Under the pieces are notes generated by a model. That model did not search any database, was not told where the DNA came from, and worked only from the letters and a program-made list of their open reading frames with translations. Of a stretch of DNA of 64,000 nt, positions 23,817 through 33,321 are shown one piece after another (position 1 is the first letter of the stretch; each line of letters starts with the position of its first letter). The position numbers and the translations under genes are program-made. The DNA comes from Agapanthus africanus (Eukaryota > Streptophyta > Magnoliopsida > Asparagales > Amaryllidaceae), in contig CM057347.1 of the NCBI GenBank assembly GCA_030015575.1, forward strand, positions 408,116,248 to 408,180,247, given 5' to 3'.

Positions 23817-26294
23817 GTCCCAATGATTACGTGTTGTACCGCAACGAGAATTCAGATTTGAAAAAGTGTCCCACTTACAGAGATGGCATGTATAAGCCGA
23901 AAGAATCTGATAAGAAACCAGATATACCTGTCAAGATAGCACGATACTTTCTCATAACACAGAGCTTGTAGAGGCTATTCAAGTGTAAGAAGACAGCGAA
24001 GGCAATAATTTGGCATCACCATACTGCTCCAAGGGAAGACGGAAGAATGAGTTATCCAAGAGATTCGACGGCATGGAAGGATTTCAATAGGAGACACCCA
24101 ATATTCAGTAGGGATCCTCACAATATCATGCTCAGACCGACTAGTGATGGATTCCGTCCTTTCAACTATATGGGTGGAGGACACAGCACATGCCCGTTGT
24201 AATAATGGTTTATAATCTGTCACCGCGGTTGGTTATGGATCGGTCTTACTTTATGATGTCTCTTCTTATTGACGGACCAAAATCATCAGGAAATAATATC
24301 GACATCTACCTTCGACCACTGATCGATGAGTTAAAATTCGTATTCACTGATGGTGTGGAGACTTATGATGCTAACATAGATACTATCTTCACGTTGTGTG
24401 CAGTTTTAATGTGGACAATTAATGATTTTGCTGCTTATGGAATGCTATCAGGTTGGTCCGTCCATGGTTACAAAGTATGTCCTTACTGCCACCAAGATAC
24501 AATATCAAGACGATTGATTTATAGCAAAAAGGTTTGTCATTGCGGTTATCGGTGTTTCCTGCCACTAGACCATCTCTACAAGCTTGACAGTGCTTACTTC
24601 GATAGTCATCAGGAGCTTCATGGGACTCCACCCCCATTGTCCGGAGATGACATGATTGCTAAGTAGGATGGTTATAATAACGTGACTTTCGAGATAGATC
24701 CGGTAAGATAGAACACTCTACCCTACTGGAACAAGTTAAGAATTTTTTACGAGCTACCGTACTGATCAACAAATTTAGTGCGTCATTGTCTGGACGTGAT
24801 GCATGTCGAGAAGGGAGTATCCGAGCACGTACTTAACTTACTTCTTTGTAAAAACGGAAAATCAAAAGACAAACTCCGTGCTCGGATGGATCTTCGGAAC
24901 TTGGAAATTAGAAATGAATTGCAATCTAAACCAATAGCGAGTAAACTAGGCAAATTTATACTTCCCAATGCCGCGTATCATGTGTCACAACTGAAGAAGA
25001 AAAGGTTCTTGCAGGTGTTGCATAATTTGAAAGTTCTCATAGATTTCTCAGGACCATTTAGTAAGAAGATAAAGATTATGAAATACAAGATCGATGAGCA
25101 GAAAAGTCATGATCGCCATGTTATTATGGAGCATCTTCTCCCATTAGCTCTCAGGACTTCCCTTTCTGAATCAGTCGGTCTAGTACTCAACGATCTTTGT
25201 TGCTTCTTTAAGGAATTGTGCATTAAAAACATCGATGTTGTGGAGCTTGAGAAGCTAGAAACTATGATCCTCTTCATATTGTGCAAGCTTGAGCAAATGT
25301 TCCCCTATCATTCTTTGATATCATAATACACATGACGGTTCATCTTGCAACTAAGGCCAAGCTTGTCGGACCGGTACAATATAAATGGATGTATCCCGTC
25401 GAAAGGTAGCTTGAATTTTTCAGTTCACACATTTTATAAAATCTTTTATATCTTATATATATGCTTGTATTCCTTTATTTAACATATATTTCTTAGGTAC
25501 CTCTATACTCTAAAAAATTATATAAGTAATAGAAATCAACCAGAGGGTTCTGTTATGCAAGGTTATCTCCTAGAATAAGTAACCACATTTTGTTCCCAAT
25601 ATCTGGACAAAGATATTGAGCCAAAAACTAACAGGCCTCGGAGAATTCAGGACGGGACATACAGTAAAGCTGATTACAAGAGAGTAGAACCCACGTTTAT
25701 CAACAAGATACATCGGTTTTTCCTCCTCAATAGAGGATGTCTTGATGAAGTTAGAGAGTAATTATGTTTTGCGTTAATTGTTCTTTATATATGTAAACAT
25801 ATGAAATAATATAATATTGACATCAAAATTTAATATTGATAGCAGAATTCATAACAATGAAGCACGTGATGAGTATCCTAATTGGACCGATGATCGATTG
25901 GATAAATATTATCAGGAAAATTTTTATGGTCGGTTTGCAGATCATGTAAGATGTTTGAATCTCATATTTTTGTGAGTAGTGTTAATCTATACTTATATAG
26001 TTATGTATTTGCCGCATAATTTATTTTGTCAGATCTAAGATCCGAACATATTTGTATCATTAGAAAGACGCACGATGTCTAGCTCAGTATCCTAGTATGG
26101 AGGTTGCAAACTATAAAAGATTCGGTGTTCTTTGATACAAATTTGAAGTTAAGAACATGGAAAAATCTTGAAACACCCAGAATAGTGGGGTTGCCACTAT
26201 AGGATCGAACAGTGTGGTTTATTATGGGTACTTAAATTACATACTTAGTATCTAATATCCGGGACAATCAGAACCGATTTATATATTTCAATAT
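23817..26294 (+). pseudogene. CACTA transposase (TNP2-like) remnant
   Basis: Decayed coding DNA for the En/Spm (CACTA) transposase. Around 23820-24190 there are TNP2-like pieces (CPTYRDGMYKP, TAWKDFNRRHP). Positions 24190-24666 encode the conserved DIDIYLRPLIDELK-type block (here NNIDIYLRPLIDELKFVF), ALMWTINDFAAYGMLSG and CPYCHQDT. Positions 24778-25326 encode the LDVMHVEKGVSEHVL motif and a DUF4218 domain (LPLALRTSLSE, LEQMFPYHSL), continuing to GPVQYKWMYPVER at about 25370-25410. The rest to 26294 keeps C-terminal pieces (LNRGCLDEVRE, NSGVATIGSNSVVYYG), partly separated by what may be introns. Stops and frameshifts are numerous. The left side is cut by element A and the right side, inside IYIFQY, by the Tat-like LTR. 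Neither CACTA terminus is in the window. Confidence 0.85.
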
Positions 26295-27029
26295 TGTTTA
26301 CAGTTGAAAACTAGGAAGACGAACGTCTTGCTAGAATTTGGGGGCAGATACTATATGGAACATATCCATCCACCTCTCCGAAAATACCAAGTTGATTTAT
26401 GGTACCATCTATCGGAGGTTTGGATAGATGTGACCCTTTTAGCAGAAATATCAGATTCCCCCTCATTTGTGAGGGTTTTTTTATTATAAGAACATTTTTC
26501 CTGCAGGCAAAAGCCCCTGCAGTTAATTACGTTATCACAACGTGATAACAACTTTCACCTTCTCTATAAATATCACTTCGTGTCGTGTTATATATTGTTT
26601 ATTTTTAGGTTGCCCTTGGATTGTATACGGAGACTAATTTTGTCGTGTCCATAGGGCGCGGATTAGTCCAAATCCGTACATTAGATTTAGGGTTGAACCT
26701 AGGACGTAGATCTCATATAAATGAGGTCCATAAGTTCAGGGATTTAAGGATTGTTAATCTTGATTTAGATTAAGATTGACTTAAAATATATTTAAGGATC
26801 GTTAACCTTATTTTAGATTAAGGTCGACTTAAAATATATAATCATGATTGATTTTCTCTTTAAAATCAAAGAAGTTTGAAACTTCACAGACTTAGTCTGT
26901 TTTTAGACTAAGTGTCGGGCTTTGTATTACCCAACAGTGTTAAGCACCAGGCCATATTTTCTGTTTTGGGCTTTACATAACCCAACGGTGCTAAGCATTG
27001 GGCCCAGAAAATTAAGCTTCATCATAGGA

Positions 27030-27600
27030 TATAATATCTTTCCCGCTTCAGTGTTTACGTGGATATCACGTGAGTATCTATGGTTTCTTTGTGCTCACGT
27101 GCTTTTCACGTAAGTAGTGCTAAACATTCATTCATATAGCATTCACGTGAATGTCATGTGGACTGTTGTCTTCATGATCGATCACGTGTCTTTCACGTGA
27201 GTAGTGCCAAGCACTCATTCGTTTGGCGCTCACGTGAGTGTCACGTGAAGCGTTGTCTTCATGGTCACTCACGTGTCTTTCACGTGAAGCACTTCTGTTT
27301 GCTTTTCTTCCCAGCGCTCACGTATTTTTCACATGACACACTTCAAGTCTCGAGTGGATTCTTTTCATCACTCACATGGATATCACATGCTCTTATATTT
27401 TCTCTTGACTGCTCACATTCCTTTTATGTGAGGCGCTCTCCTTGGATGTTCACGTGAATATCATGTCCAACATCGTTTCCTTGGGTTTTCACATGACTTT
27501 CACATGAGACATGTTTTTCTTGAGTTTTCACGTGTCATTCACGTGGGCCATCTCTTCTTGGGTTTTTGTATGGATATCACGTGATATTCTTCCATATTCA
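27030..27600. repeat. CACGTG-rich degenerate tandem repeats in L LTR
   Basis: Roughly five units of about 100-115 bp carry CTCACGTGAGTGTCACGTGA, TTTCACGTGA and related words, giving many G-box (CACGTG) cores. The equivalent stretch of the R LTR (31668-32130) is also a CACGTG-containing array but with GCGCT words instead. Confidence 0.75.
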
Positions 27601-27612
27601 TGCAGAGATTAA

Positions 27613-28110
27613 TAGAGTTAAACTCTAATTTTTCCTTGGAGAATTTTTTTCATACAAGAACTAAGTTCTTTCTTTTTGTGAGAACTAAGGCTTTATTGTA
27701 TCTTTAAGGACCTAAGTTCCTAGAATATAAATTCCATCCTTTTCTTGTTATTTTCTTCTGTTCTTATGGAGGATGATAAAACATCATAGTTTTCCTCTAA
27801 ATTTTGAGTCTGAAGAACAAGATCTTCCCGATGAGAATTAAATTCTCATCTTGTGGGGAATTTTTCTTTTGGATCTCAGACCTAGAGGAAGAACTAAGTC
27901 CTTTTCAGAGGGTTAAACCCTTATTTCATACATGAAGATAGGCAGAAGGGAGATATTTTTATCTCTGTTTTTACCTTGGGTTTGAACTAAGGGATGATCT
28001 TTTTAGAAAAGAGAATTAAATTCTCGGTTGTTTTTATGGAAGTCTGTGGACGGGATTTCCTCTCTTGCAGAAACTTAGGGGGTGTATTCTGTATATGAGA
28101 CTTGAAGTCT
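27613..28110. repeat. Tiled short hairpins in L LTR
   Basis: Perfect short inverted repeats follow one another: TAGAGTT/AACTCTA (27613-27627), AAGAAC/GTTCTT (27656-27670), GATGAGAATT/AATTCTCATC (27830-27850, 10 bp arms), AGGGTT/AACCCT (27909-27921), GAGAATT/AATTCTC (28011-28025) and AGACTT/AAGTCT (28098-28110). Most have a one- to three-base loop. More follow at 29097-29111, 29191-29205, 29341-29367, 29396-29408, 29547-29557 and 29731-29743. Confidence 0.85.
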
Positions 28111-28115
28111 TGGGT

Positions 28116-28125
28116 CCTTTATATA
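28116..28125 (-). promoter_or_regulatory. Probable TATA box of L LTR
   Basis: On the minus strand TATATAAAGG is followed by ACCCAAGACTTCAAGTCTCA. The R LTR has TATAAAAAGG followed by CCCCTAAACTTCAAGTCTCA at the aligned place. The conserved box and spacing support a promoter directed leftward. Confidence 0.6.
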
Positions 28126-28489
28126 GAAGAGGAAAACTATTAATTAGTTTAAGAAAATCTCTCATTGAAAGATATCAATTGACTTAATTGACCTTTAAGA
28201 TCACTTGGGAAATTTTATCCACCGTTGGATTTTTGATCCAGTAGTTTTCTGTTTAACAGAAGATATCTCTTGCTAGTTTTAACAAAATTAGGAAAATATT
28301 TTCCTAACGTAGAATTTAATTCTATCTTCTGATTCGATCAATGATATTATAATCACCATTGGATTTTAAATCCAAAGGCTCTATATTTAACAGAGAAATT
28401 TTTTTATATTAGAAAGATCGGAGGAAATATTTCCCATATATAATTTAATTCTCCTCAATTCTATCAAAAGTTAGCGCTTCAAAATAATG

Positions 28490-28516
28490 CGCTTATGTAG
28501 ATATCACGTGAGTGCT

Positions 28517-28577
<61 letters not shown>

Positions 28578-28880
28578 GGCAACGGCTATCACGTGCTTTG
28601 CACATGAGTGCTCATGAGTTTAACACGTAAGGCCTTTATAGGTTTTAATCCTATCTGAAGCTGACACTCATATGCTTTTCATGTGACTGCTCACGTGGAT
28701 ATCACGTGAGGGCTATCATAGGATTTAATCGTATCTGAAGCCGACATTCACATGCTTTGCATATGAACGCTCACGAGGCTATCACGTGAGGACTATCATA
28801 GGATTGAATCCTACCGGAAGTCGATACTCACATGCCTTGCATATGAGCGCTCATGTGTATATCTCGTAAGGGCTTCTTTC
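28490..28880. repeat. CA/TA microsatellite and ~85 bp repeats
   Basis: A CA run then a TA run occupies about 28520-28577. Around it, three to four units of about 80-85 bp contain GCTCACGTGGATATCACGTG and GGATTTAATCCTATC-like words. Confidence 0.75.
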
Positions 28881-29924
28881 ATCTTTTCTTTTCTTTTTTT
28901 AATAAGGGAACAAAATCCCCGCATCGTTGCTCTCATTTGCCTTGCACGTGAGTGCGACGGTGCCATCCTTACAGCTGTCGGATCACCTAGGGAAATAAGG
29001 GAGTCGAACCAATCCCAACATCCTTTATATATAAAGTCTCTAGCTCTGAAGTGACCATTGTTCCTTCATCTTCTTCGCTTATTTTGTTTACTCTTTGAGA
29101 ATTTAATTCTCATTCATAGCTTAGTTCTTTGCCTTCAAAATCCTTTCGAACAAACTCGACTCTGCCAAATTTTTTGGTAAGGATCATGAATAGAGCTTAG
29201 CTCTAAACATATTTTGGACATTATCCCCCTTTTTGGGATTTTGGATTTTAAATACCTTAACACATTTAACAGAGCTTAGCAATTGATTTGGATCATCTCT
29301 CTTTCGGAGATCTTAAAAAAACTTTTTTTATGTAGATTACAGATCTTGATGTTTTGATCCAAGATCTTAATTGATGGACATTTTTGGAGTTTAACTCCGA
29401 TTTTATTTTTTAAGGATTTTACCCCGCTGTCAATTTTGACATTTCTTGTTTTGGGGATTGCTAGAATTTAATTCCATTGCTTAACCCATAAGCTTCCCAA
29501 GTGGGAATTATGGGATTTAATCTCATTATCATCTTCTTTATTTATGGAGCTTAGCTCTGATTTGATTTTTGAACGGTTTCCTCTTTTAGAAATTTTGGAA
29601 ATTTTATTCCATTTAATTTTCTTTTGCTATTCTTGAATATATTTTCCTTTTTGGGGGGTTTTGGTGTTTTAATTCTTATTTCACAGATTTGAACTTTTTG
29701 TTATTAAAGGACCCATTTTTTAGGACGTTGGGAGTTTAACTCCATCTGCTCATTTAATAAGAATCCTTTTAGATTCTCTCAATAGACACATGCTCCATTA
29801 TTAGTGAGCCACCACTTTGATTTTGTGGGGCCCACTAGCTTTGAAGCTAGTGACTCCACAATCTTTGTCTTGTACCAAACTTTTTGCTGACACGCATTCT
29901 TTTGACTTTTATTGATTCTTTTTC

Positions 29925-30065
29925 AGGTACCATTTCTTCAGTTCCTTTCTTCCCCTACACCCGTTCGGAAGTTGCTTTCCCACAGTCTCTTTTTGATGAG
30001 GAAGTGCTGGCTATGATCCAAAAACACGATAGGAATGAAGAGAATCTTCTTCTCTGGAGGGACCT
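29925..30065 (+). pseudogene. Orphan internal exon of element L (antisense-gene-like)
   Basis: A pyrimidine-rich tract ending TTTTTCAG (29924) is followed by an open segment containing VPFFPYTRSEVAFPQSLF and DEEVLAMIQKHDRNEENLLL, cut off at 30065 where the R LTR begins with TGTAACAACCCC. In a minus-strand Tat-like element, an antisense gene next to the 3' LTR would read in the plus direction, as this does. I infer it is an early exon of such an antisense gene. The sequence itself matches no family I recognise. Confidence 0.35.
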
Positions 30066-30180
30066 TGTAACAACCCCAAACTTTCTGTACAACTTTTTGT
30101 ACAATTTTTTTTTAAAATTACAGAAAGGGGTATTTTTGCCTGAGCGCAAGATATAAGTTAGATTTACTTTTTTAGCAAGC

Positions 30181-30244
30181 AAGAGCTTGTAGCTCATTGG
30201 TAAGACTTTGCACTGCTGAACAAAGCCACCAGAGTTTAAATCCC
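30181..30244 (+). repeat. tRNA-like segment (possible SINE head)
   Basis: TAGCTCATTGG (30190-30200) matches the RNA polymerase III A box and AGTTTAAATCCC (30233-30244) is a degraded B box, spaced as in a tRNA. The text does not fold as a convincing functional tRNA. It may be the head of a tRNA-derived SINE inserted in the LTR. Confidence 0.35.
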
Positions 30245-30384
30245 ATACCCCACATTATTTTTAATATTGTTTTATTTTGAATTTTTAGAAGTCCAAGAGT
30301 CTACACGTGTTACACCCGTAAAACCCCACTACACTAAATAAACTAACTATACCAGGGGGTAATGAAGCGATAGGGAGCATTCCA

Positions 30385-30465
30385 GCAGCCGGAATCGGCC
30401 GAATCGGCCGACTCGGGTCGCCGCCGCCGGCCGGACTCGGCCGGACCGCCGAGTCACCAACATAA
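30385..30465. repeat. GC-rich CGGCC-repeat patch
   Basis: Repeated CGGCCGA, CCGCCGCCGG and CGGCCGG words form a very GC-rich 80 bp island in otherwise AT-rich LTR sequence. Confidence 0.7.
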
Positions 30466-30564
30466 AAGTTGGGCCTCTTCATCTCCCCTGTACTCCTTGT
30501 TTCCCCCAATCAGAGCAAAACTCTGTTCAAAATTCAAATTTTTAAATGAAGCAACGCCAAGTGC

Positions 30565-30830
30565 GCAGTGACCTAAGTAGCGCACCACGTGCAAAGCACG
30601 TGTGCGCTAGCGCTAAGTGCGCTGTGCCCAAAGTAGCGCACCACGTGCAAAGCACGAATGCGCTAGCGCTAGGTGCACTGCGCTCTAAGCAGCGCACCAC
30701 GTGTAAAGCACGGATGCGCTAGGCGCGTTGCGTCCTAAGCAGCACACCACGTGCAAGCACGTGTGCGCTAGCGCTAGGCGCGCTGCGCCCTAAGCAGCAC
30801 ACCACGTGCAAAGCACGGGTGCGTTAGTGC
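30565..30830. repeat. Five ~54 bp CACGTG/GCGC tandem repeats upstream of TATA
   Basis: CACCACGTGCAAAGCACG-type cores start at 30583, 30639, 30694, 30745 and 30799, each followed by GCGCTAGCGCTA. Each unit supplies one or two G-box cores about 350-600 bp upstream of the TATA box. Confidence 0.85.
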
Positions 30831-31176
30831 TAGAACTAAAAGCCCTCCACCGTCAGATCAAAGATCTAATAATAATGATAAATCATTAATCAATCAAAAT
30901 TAAAATCTTTTAAGCAAAGATTTCTCAAATCTTTCCAAACAACAAGATTGCGCTTTGTAAATTAGAGCACCGTTGGATCAATGATCCAATGGTGATTAAA
31001 AATCATCAAAAATACAGAATAAATTCTGTATGGAAAATATTTTCCAATCTTGTTTAAAATAAGAAGATTGCCTTCTGTAAATCAGAATCCCTTGGATCAA
31101 AGATCCAACGATGGGAAATTCCCTAAATCAATTGGAGAAAAAATCTCCTTAACTGATTGAACAAATCAGCTTGCCC

Positions 31177-31186
31177 TATAAAAAGG
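31177..31186 (+). promoter_or_regulatory. Probable TATA box of R 5' LTR
   Basis: TATAAAAAGG lies in a stretch conserved, in inverted form, with the L LTR, and is followed by CTTCAAGTCTCATATATACAG at the expected start-site distance. Confidence 0.65.
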
Positions 31187-31337
31187 CCCCTAAACTTCAA
31201 GTCTCATATATACAGAAGCATAGAGAGGAACCCCCTCATAAACTTTGAGAGATTTCAGAAAGAAGAGCCAAGCTCTCAGAGAAAGAAGAGTTTCTTCAAG
31301 GTAAAAGAACAAAGAGAAGAAATCATCTCATAATTAA

Positions 31338-31644
31338 AAAGAAGAACTCACTTCTTTAAAGATCATAGATCTACAAGACCAAGGTCTTTTAAAAGAAATG
31401 GAAAGATCTCATCATAAAACAAGAGAAGAACATAATTCTTCTCACAGATCATAGATCTACAAGACGAAGGTCTTTTATATAAAGAGATCATGAACATCTC
31501 ATTATAAAAAGCAGGGGGGAGAATTATTCAATTCACTTAAGGATCACAGATCCATAAAGGCAAAGACTTTCATCAATATAAGAGATTGAAACATCTCCTG
31601 TAAAACTAAGAACTTTTGTTCTTAGAATCTTGAGACAAAGTCTC
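31338..31644. repeat. Tiled short hairpins in transcribed part of R LTR
   Basis: Consecutive perfect inverted repeats: AAAGAAG/CTTCTTT (31338-31357), AGATC/GATCT (31360-31372), AAGACC/GGTCTT (31375-31388), GAGAAGAA/TTCTTCTC (31423-31443), AGATC/GATCT (31446-31458), AAGAC/GTCTT (31461-31474), GAGAT/ATCTC (31484-31500), GGATC/GATCC (31541-31553), GAGAT/ATCTC (31582-31597), CTAAGAAC/GTTCTTAG (31606-31625) and GAGAC/GTCTC (31632-31644). Others lie upstream of the TATA box, such as TTGGATC/GATCCAA (30973-30989), TACAGAAT/ATTCTGTA (31013-31030) and TGGAAAAT/ATTTTCCA (31031-31046). Confidence 0.9.
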
Positions 31645-31667
31645 TTTTGGCTCAAAAAGTTGGTCAG

Positions 31668-32130
31668 CTAGCGCTTTGCGCTCATAAATTAGCGCTTTGC
31701 GCTCTTGGACTGGCGCTTAGCGCTAAGCGCACCACGTGCTCCCCACGTGTGCGCCACTGAACAGATAGCGCCTTACGCTCATAAATTAGCGCTTTGCGCT
31801 CTCGGACTGGTGCTCAGCGCCAAGCGCACCACGTGCTCCCCACGTGTGTGCCACTGAGAAAATAGCGCTTGCGCTCATAAGACAGCGCTCTGCGCTCATA
31901 AATTAGCTCTTTGCGCTCTTGGATTGGCGCTCAGCGCCAAGCGCACCACGTACTCCTCACGTGTGCGCTGCTGAACTAATAACGCAATGCGCTCCTAAAA
32001 CTAGCGCTCTGCGCTCATTAACTGGCGCTAGCTCCAAGCGCGACACGTGTCCCTCACGTGTGCGCTACTCGGCAGAAGCGCACTGCGCTCTTTGACTGGC
32101 GCAAAGCGCCAAGCGCACCATGTGCTGCAC
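31668..32130. repeat. Five ~95-115 bp GCGCT/CACGTG repeats downstream of TATA
   Basis: Units contain TTAGCGCTTTGCGCTC, GGCGCTCAGCGCCAAGCGC and CACCACGTGCTCCCCACGTG. Cores start at about 31730, 31827, 31943, 32039 and 32116. The last units are degraded. Confidence 0.8.
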
Positions 32131-32504
32131 TGATAGAACATAAATTGCTCTTTAATAAAGCCTAGATCTATGAGGAATACTCAGCATTCAGTAAAAGACA
32201 AAAACACTGTCAGAACCCAAATCAATGCTCAGCATTGTTAAAAGGGTCAGGCCCAAATAAAAGCTCAACAACCCAAAATAAATGTTAAAACATTTTTAAC
32301 TTGATTGGACTTAGCCCAAGAATGGCCATAAGTCCTCAACTCAGATTAATTGAGCCCATATGCTCATAAATCTTTTAACAGATCTTGGTCCCAAATTAGA
32401 CTGCAGATCTCTCAACCAAAATTAGTTCAAGGGTACATCTCTTTACCCTTCTGATATTTGTCGTTGTAATCCTTCAACGTCTTCAGAGAGGTAACGGGTC
32501 CCGA

Positions 32505-32715
32505 AAACCATATATTTCATAGACTGTGACGTCTTTAAACTGGACTGTGGGGTCCTTAAACTCATAGACTATGATGTCCTTAACCTCAGACTGTAGGGTC
32601 CTTAAGCCCATGGACTATGATGTCCTTAACCTCGGACCGAGATGTCCTTAAACTAACATTGGACCGTAATGTCCTTAAACTAATCGACCGCAATATCCCT
32701 AAACTAAACAATAAA
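32505..32715. repeat. Degenerate GACTGTGATGTCCTTAAACT repeats in R LTR
   Basis: About seven to eight units of 25-28 bp follow GGACCG..ATGTCCTTAAACT. The same word is repeated after pol at 42745-42905. Confidence 0.8.
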
Positions 32716-33270
32716 GCCCAAATGCTCTTTTGTCGGATCTAAATGATCCCGTTAAGTTGATATTAGTCTAAAAATTAGACTAGCGTATCCTTAACAAACG
32801 TTTAAGTTGATCTTAGTCTCAAATGATATTAACGTATCCTTACACCCAACCCCCAAATCCAAATCTAAGAAAATACGGATTTGGACTAATCTACGTCCTA
32901 CGGGCGACAAAATAAATTAGTCTCCGTATACAATCAACGGGCAACCAAAAATAAAACAAACACCCACGACACGAAGTGACTATCTGGAGAAGGAGAAAGT
33001 GGTTACTGCGATGCGGTAGCGTAATTAACTGCAGGGGCTTGCGCTTGCAGGGAAGAGCGTCCCCATAATCGAAAACCCCTCAACGAGGGGGAATCTGACG
33101 AAGTCTGCTACATCGGCCGCATCCGTCTAAATCTTTGATATACGGTGCCATAAATCAACTTGGCATCTTCGGAGAGGTGGACGGATAGCACCAATTAGCA
33201 TCTGCCCCGAAATTCAGGCAAGACGGACCTGCGCGGTCCCGTCTCCGTATTTTCAGCAGGGAACAGATTC

Positions 33271-33288
33271 TGGCATGCCCGGTGGGAC
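33271..33288 (+). promoter_or_regulatory. Primer-binding site of element R
   Basis: TGGCATGCCCGGTGGGAC sits 5 nt after the LTR end. A TGGCA.GCCCGGTGGGAC stretch at this position is characteristic of Tat/Ogre elements; I do not assign the tRNA with certainty. Confidence 0.75.
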
Positions 33289-33321
33289 ATTTTCCTCTTT
33301 CCACTCCACACTTCGTGTGTC

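Larger units (their letters stand above)
26295..29880 (-). mobile_element. LTR of Tat-like element L (inverted relative to element R)
   Basis: Starting at TGTTTACAGTTGAAAA (26295), this DNA is the diverged reverse complement of the R LTR read back from 33265. Matching blocks include the GGAGACTAATTT...CGGATTAGTCC segment (26620-26670 versus 32880-32930) and the TATA region (28116-28125 versus 31177-31186). No primer site lies left of 26295; CACTA coding sequence is there instead. This is therefore a 3' or solo LTR of a minus-strand element. The right boundary is approximate. It contains CACGTG arrays, short hairpins and microsatellites but no gene. Confidence 0.75.
30066..33265 (+). mobile_element. 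5' LTR of Tat/Ogre-like element R
   Basis: The repeat runs from TGTAACAACCCC to CAGCAGGGAACA and is followed by GATTC and the primer site. It is about 3.2 kb. It has a TATA box at 31177-31186, two CACGTG/GCGC tandem arrays, stretches of short hairpins on both sides of the TATA box, and a block of GGACCG..ATGTCCTTAAACT repeats near the end. The matching 3' LTR is not in the window. The start is inferred from TG...CA logic and from the break in element L coding sequence. Confidence 0.7.

Noticed and set aside
30181..30244. Functional tRNA gene
   Set aside because: A box is good but the B box has several mismatches and the acceptor and anticodon stems do not form convincingly; kept only as a tRNA-like repeat.
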